64,000 nt of DNA. Origin: Streptomyces jeddahensis. GTDB lineage: Bacteria > Actinomycetota > Actinomycetes > Streptomycetales > Streptomycetaceae. Shown here one piece after another: positions 58,580-64,000 of the stretch. The DNA lies in contig NZ_LOHS01000116.1 of NCBI RefSeq assembly GCF_001642995.1, forward strand, positions 1-64,000, read 5' to 3'. Both the position numbers and the translations under genes were made by a program. Under the pieces are notes generated by a model. That model did not search any database. It was not told the DNA's origin and saw only the letters and a program-made list of their open reading frames with translations. Within the stretch, counting starts at the first letter, position 1, and each line of letters begins with the position of its first letter.

Positions 58580-60655
58580 ATGGCTGACCGCGGAGCGGGT
58601 GGCCTGTCACTCCCGGACGACTGGCCTGCAGACCCTGACCCCATCCTCGCCCTCAACCGCACAGGCTGTTTCGACTGGGACCTGGGCAGCGGTCTCATGC
58701 ACATGGACGTGCACGCCCTCGAGGTCTTCGACCTGCTGCCCGGCGAGTACGACGGCAGGCCCGGCTCCCTCGGCGTCCGCGTCCCCCCTTTCGAGGCCCA
58801 CCGCCTGGACGAGACCGTCTCCCAGGCCCTCAAGGACGGAAGCGAGGACTACGGCGCGTACTTCCGCGTCCGCCGCCGTGACGGCTCCATGCGCTGGACC
58901 CACACCCAGGGCTGCATACGGCGTGACGCGTCGGGCCGCCCCAGACGCATTGTGGGCGTCGTCCGCGACGCCACGCAGGAGCTGAGCGACATCACGGCAC
59001 GGCGGGTGCTCGCGGACGAGGAGGTGGCGCGGCGCCGGCAGACCAGCATCGTGCAGGGCACCACCGCCGCGCTCGCCCACGCACGCACCGTCCAGGACGT
59101 CATCGACGTGCTCAACGACAGCCACGGCCTCACCCACCTCGGCGCGTCGAGCCTGGTCATGGGGCTCGTCGAGGCCGGGCGGATCCGGCTCGTCGCCGAG
59201 GGCCCCAAGGACAGCTACGTACCCGGCACCCGCATCACACGCATCGACGAGCCCTATCCGATGGGCGAGGTCGTCCGCACGATGGCGCCGCGGTTCATCG
59301 AGTCGCCGGAGGACTTCGCGGCGTCGTACCCGATCCTGTGGCCGCACATCACGCATCTGGGCATCACGTCCGCCGCCTATCTGCCGCTCATCGCACAGGC
59401 CAAGCCCATCGGCGCGCTCGGACTGCTCTACCACGCCAAGACGGGCTTCACCGACGAGGAACGCAACGTCCTCATCGCGCTCGGCAGCAGCATCGCTCAG
59501 AGCCTGCAGCGCGCCATGTTCTACGAGCAGGAGAAGGACGTCGCCAAGAGCCTCCAGCAGGCCATGCTGCCGCGCGCGATTCCGCCCGTCGCGGGCGCCG
59601 ACATCGCCGTGCGCTACCGGTCCGCGGCGCTCGGCCGGGACATCGGCGGCGACTGGTACGACGTGATCCCGCTGCCGGGCGGCCGGGTCGGGGCCGTCAT
59701 CGGCGACGTCCAGGGCCACGACGCGCACGCCGCCGCGGTGATGGGGCAGCTGCGCATCGTCCTGCGCGCCTACGCCGCCGAGGGCCACAGCCCGCCCACG
59801 GTCATGGCCCGCGCCTCCGTCTTCCTGCACGAACTCGACACCGAGCGCATGGCCACCTGCCTTTACGCGGACGCCGACCTTGCGACGGGTGTCGTGCAGC
59901 TGGTCCGGGCCGGGCACCTCGACCCGGTGGTGCGGCAGCTCGACGGCAGCTGCCGCCGGGTGCCCGTCGACGGCGGGCTGCCGCTCGGCCTCTCCGCCGA
60001 CTTCGGGCAGCTGGAATACCCGGTGACGACCATGGAGCTGGACCCCGGTCAGACCCTCCTGCTCTGCACCGACGGCCTCGTCGAACAGCCCGGCGCGGAT
60101 CTCGACGACGGCATGCTGGCCCTCGCGGAGCTCGTCCACTCCGGACCCGCCGATCTGCCGGACCTCGCCGACCTGCTCTGCGATGCGGTCGACGACAGGG
60201 GCGGCGAAGACGACGTCGCCCTGCTGCTCCTGCGCCGCTGCAGCACGAACGTCCCGCAGTCCGGCGGACGCCTCCAGCAGCACGTCCCGCTGGGCGACCC
60301 GGAGGCGCTCACCGAGTCCCGGCACATGATCCGCGCGGCGGTACGGGCCTGGGGCGCCCACGACCGCGCCGACGACATCGAACTCATCGCCGACGAGCTG
60401 ATCACCAACTCGCTCGTGCACACCGAGGGCGCGGCGATCGTCACCCTGCGGGTGCTCAGCGGATCCGAACGGCGGCTCCGCGTCGAGGTGGAGGACTCCT
60501 CCAGCGCCCTGCCGCACCGCCGCGACGCCGGTCCCGGCGGCCTCTCCGGGCGCGGCCTCCTTCTCGTGGACCGCCTCACGGACGTGTGGGGCGTGGAGGC
60601 ACGCGGCGGCGGAAAGATCGTGTGGTGCGAGTTCGTGGTGCCGGCCCGTGCCTGA
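58580..60655 (+). CDS. PAS-GAF-PP2C phosphatase with ATPase domain
   Basis: 691-residue soluble signalling protein. PAS (about 22-135), GAF (about 150-325), SpoIIE/RsbU-type PP2C phosphatase (about 335-555, with GRDIGGDWYDVIPLPGG, GDVQGHD and GGEDDVALLLLRR) and a C-terminal GHKL ATPase (about 570-690, ADELITNSLVHTEGAA and GRGLLLVDRLTDVWG). It combines the phosphatase and kinase-like halves of a partner-switching module in one chain, a common Streptomyces form. The target anti-sigma antagonist is unknown. AAGGTGG before the ATG. Confidence 0.93.
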   Translation: MADRGAGGLSLPDDWPADPDPILALNRTGCFDWDLGSGLMHMDVHALEVFDLLPGEYDGRPGSLGVRVPPFEAHRLDETVSQALKDGSEDYGAYFRVRRRDGSMRWTHTQGCIRRDASGRPRRIVGVVRDATQELSDITARRVLADEEVARRRQTSIVQGTTAALAHARTVQDVIDVLNDSHGLTHLGASSLVMGLVEAGRIRLVAEGPKDSYVPGTRITRIDEPYPMGEVVRTMAPRFIESPEDFAASYPILWPHITHLGITSAAYLPLIAQAKPIGALGLLYHAKTGFTDEERNVLIALGSSIAQSLQRAMFYEQEKDVAKSLQQAMLPRAIPPVAGADIAVRYRSAALGRDIGGDWYDVIPLPGGRVGAVIGDVQGHDAHAAAVMGQLRIVLRAYAAEGHSPPTVMARASVFLHELDTERMATCLYADADLATGVVQLVRAGHLDPVVRQLDGSCRRVPVDGGLPLGLSADFGQLEYPVTTMELDPGQTLLLCTDGLVEQPGADLDDGMLALAELVHSGPADLPDLADLLCDAVDDRGGEDDVALLLLRRCSTNVPQSGGRLQQHVPLGDPEALTESRHMIRAAVRAWGAHDRADDIELIADELITNSLVHTEGAAIVTLRVLSGSERRLRVEVEDSSSALPHRRDAGPGGLSGRGLLLVDRLTDVWGVEARGGGKIVWCEFVVPARA

Positions 60656-60684
60656 ATGCCCCGCTGCCGTATCCGTCACCGCGC

Positions 60685-60756
60685 CTGCCCGGCACGGGCC
60701 CCCTGATGGCACTCTGGCTCCTGCCCGGCACGGGTCCCTGGTGGCACTCTGGTTCC
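60685..60756 (+). repeat. Imperfect 36-bp tandem duplication upstream of fpg
   Basis: Two units, 60685-60720 and 60721-60756, share CTGCCCGGCACGGG and TGGCACTCTGG with a few changes and one indel. The second copy ends at the base before the glycosylase ATG, so promoter or leader elements may be doubled. Confidence 0.6.
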
Positions 60757-61617
60757 ATGCCGGAGCTCCCCGAGGTCGAAGCGCTCAAGGACTTCCTCAC
60801 CGACCACCTCGCCGGTCGCGAGATCGTGCGGGTGCTGCCCGTCGCGGTCAGCGTCCTCAAGACGTACGATCCGCCGCTCACCGCCCTGGAAGGGCGGGCT
60901 GTCACCGCCGTCGGCAGGTACGGCAAGTTCCTGGACCTCGACGCCGACGGGCTCCACTTCGTCGTCCATCTGGCCCGTGCCGGCTGGCTGCAGTGGAAGG
61001 ACCGCCTGCCCGACGGGCCTCCGCGCCCCGGAAAGGGCCCGCTGGCCCTGCGTGTCGCGCTGGAGACGGGCGAGGGCTTCGACCTGACCGAGGCCGGGAC
61101 GCAGAAACGGCTCGCCGTGTACGTCGTCCACGATCTTTCCGAGGTCCCCGGCATCGCCCGGCTCGGCCCCGACCCGCTCGCCGCCGACTTCGACGAGCAG
61201 CGCTTCGCGAAGCTCCTCGAGGACGAACGGCGGCAGCTCAAGGGCGCCCTGCGCGACCAGAGCCTGATCGCCGGCGTCGGCAACGCCTACAGCGACGAGA
61301 TCCTGCACGCCGCGCAGATGTCGCCGTTCAAGCTCGCCTCGAGCCTCACCGGTGAGGAGACGCACCGGCTCTACGAAGCGCTCCGGGCCACCCTTGCCGA
61401 GGCCGTCGAGCGGGCCCGCGGGGTTGCGGCGGGGCGGCTGAAGGCCGAGAAGAAGAGCGGGCTGCGGGTGCACGGGCGCACCGGTGAGCCGTGTCCCGTG
61501 TGCGGTGACACCATCCGCGAGGTGTCGTTCAGCGACTCGTCTCTGCAGTACTGCGCGACGTGTCAGACGGGTGGGAAGCCGCTCGCGGATCGGAGGATGT
61601 CGCGGCTGCTCAAGTGA
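60757..61617 (+). CDS. Fpg/Nei-family DNA glycosylase
   Basis: 286-residue base-excision repair enzyme with AP-lyase activity. The obligatory MPELPEVE start gives catalytic Pro2 and Glu3; helix-two-turn-helix QSLIAGVGNAYSDEIL; zinc finger Cys246, Cys249, Cys266 and Cys269 complete. The replacement of typical Fpg residues by AGWLQWK and GPLALRV is more like the actinobacterial Nei-like branch, so 8-oxoguanine versus oxidised pyrimidine preference is open. The long upstream open frame is not part of it. Confidence 0.92.
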   Translation: MPELPEVEALKDFLTDHLAGREIVRVLPVAVSVLKTYDPPLTALEGRAVTAVGRYGKFLDLDADGLHFVVHLARAGWLQWKDRLPDGPPRPGKGPLALRVALETGEGFDLTEAGTQKRLAVYVVHDLSEVPGIARLGPDPLAADFDEQRFAKLLEDERRQLKGALRDQSLIAGVGNAYSDEILHAAQMSPFKLASSLTGEETHRLYEALRATLAEAVERARGVAAGRLKAEKKSGLRVHGRTGEPCPVCGDTIREVSFSDSSLQYCATCQTGGKPLADRRMSRLLK

Positions 61618-61650
61618 GCGGTGGTCTTTCCCCCACCCCCACGGGCTGAA

Positions 61651-62304
61651 TCATGGCCGCCCAAACACGACCAGCAGCCCTCCGTCCGCCGTCCGTATCT
61701 CGAAGTGGTCGATCTCGTCCGGGTGGAGGGCCGTGCCCGCCTCCGTCGTCATCGGTGTTCTCGCCTCGCCCGTGGCGGTCCAGCTCGCCACCCTCTGTTC
61801 CGTGCCGTCCTTGCCGACGGCCACCAGTTCGCACACGCGCGGGCCGACCGCGTCCCACACCTCCAGCGCCACCTGCGTCCCCCAGGCGCGGTCCTGCGTC
61901 GTCAGCGTCGCCGCCACACCGGTCCGTCCGTCGCGGGCGGTCACCCGCGCCGCCGTATCCGCACCGGACCCTGCGACGATCGCGGCGGCAGGGCCCGCCA
62001 CGGCGAGCACCAGCGCGGCGGCCGCCGTGCACAGCCAGCGGCGGCGCCGCGCCCGGCTGATCAGCGCCACCTCGGCGAGGAGCCGGTCCAGGAGCCGGGC
62101 CCGCGGGGCCGTCAGCGGTGGGACACCGAGTGGTGTGGCCCGCGCGTACAGCATCAACTGCCGTACGGCCGGACCGAATTCACTCACTTGTGCCACACAG
62201 GCGGGGCACTCCATGAGATGCTCCTCGAAGCGGAAGGCGTCCGTCGCGTCGAGGACGCCCAGCGCGTAGGCGCCTGCGTCGCGATGGCGGTCAAGGGACC
62301 TCAT
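61651..62304 (-). CDS. Orphan zinc-finger anti-sigma factor
   Basis: 217 residues. An N-terminal ZAS domain (His7, His29, Cys33, Cys36 in HLMECPAC), a basic stretch, one membrane helix (about 91-110) and an extracytoplasmic RskA-like domain (about 115-215) ending EIDHFEIRTADGGLLVVFG. Such proteins hold an ECF sigma factor until a signal cuts them. No sigma factor gene lies next to it, which is unusual. GAGGA before the ATG at 62304. Convergent with fpg and divergent from the LytTR gene. Confidence 0.85.
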   Translation of the reverse strand: MRSLDRHRDAGAYALGVLDATDAFRFEEHLMECPACVAQVSEFGPAVRQLMLYARATPLGVPPLTAPRARLLDRLLAEVALISRARRRRWLCTAAAALVLAVAGPAAAIVAGSGADTAARVTARDGRTGVAATLTTQDRAWGTQVALEVWDAVGPRVCELVAVGKDGTEQRVASWTATGEARTPMTTEAGTALHPDEIDHFEIRTADGGLLVVFGRP

Positions 62305-62456
62305 GCCGAATCCTCGTGCCGGTGCTGCTGGTCAGGGTCACGGCCCCGCTGCTCGGGGGCGGTACTGCTCGCCCGTGGCGGTGTAGTTCGTCCGTGGCGG
62401 CGTTGTTCGTCCTCCCGTACGCAGCAGGCCGCCGAAACACTCACGCTCCACCCGGA

Positions 62457-62485
62457 TTGGCCCCGCCCGGGTGACCACCTAGACT
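62457..62485 (+). promoter_or_regulatory. Promoter of the LytTR gene (leaderless)
   Basis: TTGGCC (62457-62462), 17-base spacer, TAGACT (62480-62485), eight bases before the ATG at 62494. Spacing is ideal for a vegetative promoter and implies a leaderless mRNA. Confidence 0.65.
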
Positions 62486-62493
62486 CCAGCCGC

Positions 62494-63246
62494 ATGCTGC
62501 GCGTACTGGCCGTCGACGACGAGGAACCCGCCCTCGCCGAGCTGCTCTACCTGCTGCGGGCCGACCCGCGGGTGCGCAGCGCGGAGGGCGCCACCGACGC
62601 GACCGACGCGCTGCGCCGGATCGGCCGCGCCCTCGACGCGGGTCCCGACGGCGGCGACGCGATCGACGTGCTGTTCCTCGACATCCAGATGGCGGGCCTC
62701 ACCGGGCTCGACGTCGCCCGCCTCATCGCGGGCTTCGCGCGGCCCCCGCTGATCGTGTTCGTCACCGCCCACGAGGACTTCGCCGTGCAGGCATTCGACC
62801 TCAAGGCCGTCGACTACGTCCTCAAGCCCGTCCGCAGGGAGCGCCTCGCGGAGGCGGTGCGCCGGGTCGCCGAACAGGCCGCGGTCGCCCGGCCGCCCGC
62901 CATCGACCGGTCCGCCGACCGCATCCCGGTCGAGCTCGGCGGCATCACCCGCCTCGTGAACATCGCCGACATCGCGTACGCCGAAGCGCAGGGCGACTAC
63001 GCACGTCTGCACACCGCCGACGGCAGCCACCTCGTGCGCATCCCGCTCTCCACCCTCGAGGAACGCTGGCAGCCGCACGGTTTCGTGCGGATACACCGGC
63101 GGCACCTCGTCGCGCTGCACCGCATCGACGAACTGCGGCTGGACGGGGGCGGCATGAGCGTCCGGATAGGCGACGCCGTCCTCGCCGTCAGCCGGCGGCA
63201 CGCCAGCCGGGTCCGCGAGCTGCTGATGCGGCAGGCGGGCTCCTGA
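62494..63246 (+). CDS. LytTR-type response regulator
   Basis: 250 residues. Receiver domain (1-125) with the acidic pocket VDDEEP, phospho-acceptor Asp63 (FLDIQM), VTAHED and Lys in LKPVRR; LytTR DNA-binding domain (about 145-245) with AQGDYARLHT, FVRIHRRHLVAL and the final LAVSRRHASRV. No histidine kinase gene is visible on either side, though one could lie beyond the window. It precedes a DUF485-like/symporter pair, which may be its target. Confidence 0.93.
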   Translation: MLRVLAVDDEEPALAELLYLLRADPRVRSAEGATDATDALRRIGRALDAGPDGGDAIDVLFLDIQMAGLTGLDVARLIAGFARPPLIVFVTAHEDFAVQAFDLKAVDYVLKPVRRERLAEAVRRVAEQAAVARPPAIDRSADRIPVELGGITRLVNIADIAYAEAQGDYARLHTADGSHLVRIPLSTLEERWQPHGFVRIHRRHLVALHRIDELRLDGGGMSVRIGDAVLAVSRRHASRVRELLMRQAGS

Positions 63247-63317
63247 CCACCGTCCCTCACCTGCCGTCCTGACCTGCCCCTTCCGCTGAAGCCGGAGCGC
63301 TGCCTACACTCCACGCC

Positions 63318-63695
63318 GTGTCCGCCAGCGCTGAGCCAGCACCCCGCCGCGAGGTCGTGACGGGCGAGCCCCGCAGGGTGCACCGGCTGCCGCGGCACCG
63401 CACCCAGTGGGAGATCGACGAGCAGACGACGCTCGGAGCCGCCTACGTCCGCTCCCTCATGCGCAGCCAGCTGCGCGCCGGGATCGCCGCGTTCGCCGTG
63501 CTCGCCCTGCCGGTCGTCACCATGCCGCTGTTCTTCGGCGCGCTGCGCAACGCCACCGTCGTCTGGGCAGTCCTCGGCTTCGGCTGCTACCCGCTGCTCG
63601 TCCTCATCGCCTGGTGGTACGTGCGGCGCGCCGAGCGCAACGAACGCGCCTTCGCCCGCCTCGTCCGCGGCGCCGACCCCCCGGGGACACCGTGA
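63318..63695 (+). CDS. DUF485-like small membrane protein
   Basis: 125 residues with a hydrophilic N-terminus rich in Arg/Glu and two membrane helices (about 56-76 and 86-108), ending in charged sequence. Such small proteins are encoded with acetate/solute symporters. TACACT (63305-63310) lies seven bases before the GTG at 63318, so the transcript is probably leaderless. Its stop overlaps the symporter start (GTGA). Confidence 0.78.
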   Translation: MSASAEPAPRREVVTGEPRRVHRLPRHRTQWEIDEQTTLGAAYVRSLMRSQLRAGIAAFAVLALPVVTMPLFFGALRNATVVWAVLGFGCYPLLVLIAWWYVRRAERNERAFARLVRGADPPGTP

Positions 63696-64000
63696 ACGAG
63701 GCCTACGCCATACCCGCGGTCGCCGTCGTCGTCCTCGCCACCGTCCTCATCGGCGGCTTCGGGCTGCGCATCTCCCGTACGACGTCCGACTTCTACGTGG
63801 CCTCGCGCACCGTGGGGCCGTCGCTGAACGCGGCCGCGATCAGCGGCGAGTACCTGTCCGCGGCCTCCTTCCTGGGGGTCGCGGGACTGGTCCTCGTGTA
63901 CGGCCCTGACATGCTCTGGTACCCCGTCGGCTACACCGCCGGGTATCTCGTCCTGCTCGTCTTCGTGGCCGCGCCGCTGCGCCGCTCCGGCGCCTACACC
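63692..64000 (+). CDS. Sodium/solute (cation acetate-type) symporter, 5' part
   Basis: The first 103 residues of an SSS-family transporter, cut by the window end. GLRISRTTSDFYVASRTVGPSLNAAAISGEYLSAASFLGVAG is the family signature of the ActP-like branch, so acetate or a related monocarboxylate is the likely substrate. GTG start overlaps the upstream stop. The order LytTR regulator - DUF485-like - symporter suggests a uptake system under two-component control. Confidence 0.88.
   Translation, partial: MNEAYAIPAVAVVVLATVLIGGFGLRISRTTSDFYVASRTVGPSLNAAAISGEYLSAASFLGVAGLVLVYGPDMLWYPVGYTAGYLVLLVFVAAPLRRSGAYT

Noticed and set aside
59338..60756. A long open frame joined to the Fpg/Nei glycosylase
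   Set aside because: It lies out of frame over the PP2C phosphatase gene. The glycosylase needs a free N-terminal MPE, which fixes its start at 60757.

Overview
The window is chromosomal DNA from a Streptomyces or close relative. Supporting signs are very high G+C, many GTG/TTG starts, A/GGAGG ribosome binding sites mixed with leaderless genes, a TTA (bldA-type) codon, a Streptomyces subtilisin-inhibitor family gene, an rppA-type type III PKS, XRE/DUF397/ATPase trios and typical Streptomyces intergenic repeats. From memory, unchecked, the order bio genes - urease - tap - pfkA - murT/gatD - rppA - ligase resembles the S. coelicolor region around SCO1200-SCO1246. I see no rRNA, tRNA, insertion sequence, prophage or CRISPR.

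Layout. 1-4.7 kb: biotin genes (bioB-bioA-bioD leftward, bioF divergent). 4.65-6.45 kb: a whiJ-like regulatory trio. 6.8-10.0 kb: a DUF6328 membrane protein, an NlpC/P60 hydrolase behind a c-di-AMP riboswitch, ClpP with a closely following small protein, and a divergent leaderless Phd/YefM antitoxin without a toxin. 10.2-15.1 kb: urease ureABC-F-G-D without ureE, preceded by a GlnR-like box and a possible leader ORF. 15.3-21.7 kb: tripeptidyl aminopeptidase, PlsC acyltransferase, a TTA-containing methyltransferase, a TetR regulator, an SSI-type inhibitor, a small membrane protein and CtaG. 21.8-28 kb: phosphofructokinase, GatD/MurT, peptide deformylase, a TetR regulator and an acyl-CoA dehydrogenase that share an operator region.

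28-36 kb: acetamidase/formamidase, cupin, RppA naphthalene synthase, a DUF6213-like protein, succinate-semialdehyde dehydrogenase, Nudix hydrolase, then a 59-residue protein with an LAxTG-like motif overlapping a processive GT2 glycosyltransferase. 36-44.6 kb: ATP-dependent DNA ligase, transmembrane Ser/Thr kinase, LacI regulator, 2,4-dienoyl-CoA reductase with a palindromic operator, PadR regulator. 44.6-48.7 kb: an exported Ig-like protein, an FN3 lipoprotein and dihydroxyacetone kinase dhaK-L-M. 48.9-50.3 kb: decayed sequence around a SPW-repeat protein. 50.2-55.5 kb: GntR regulator and a non-phosphorylating L-fucose operon. 55.6-64 kb: lipase maturation factor, DUF6777 lipoprotein, PAS-GAF-PP2C-ATPase phosphatase, Fpg/Nei glycosylase, orphan anti-sigma factor, LytTR regulator, DUF485-like protein and the start of a cation/acetate-type symporter cut by the window end.

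Most operons are ordinary housekeeping or accessory metabolism. The less ordinary parts are the riboswitch, the mini sorting-signal protein with its glycosyltransferase, the urease leader, several orphan regulatory parts (antitoxin, anti-sigma factor, TetR operator, response regulator) and a histidine at the inferred P1 position of the protease inhibitor. I did not find a clearly new multi-gene system. The best candidates for new biology are the 34.5 kb sorting-signal/GT2 pair and the 8.6-10 kb ClpP/small protein/antitoxin neighbourhood.
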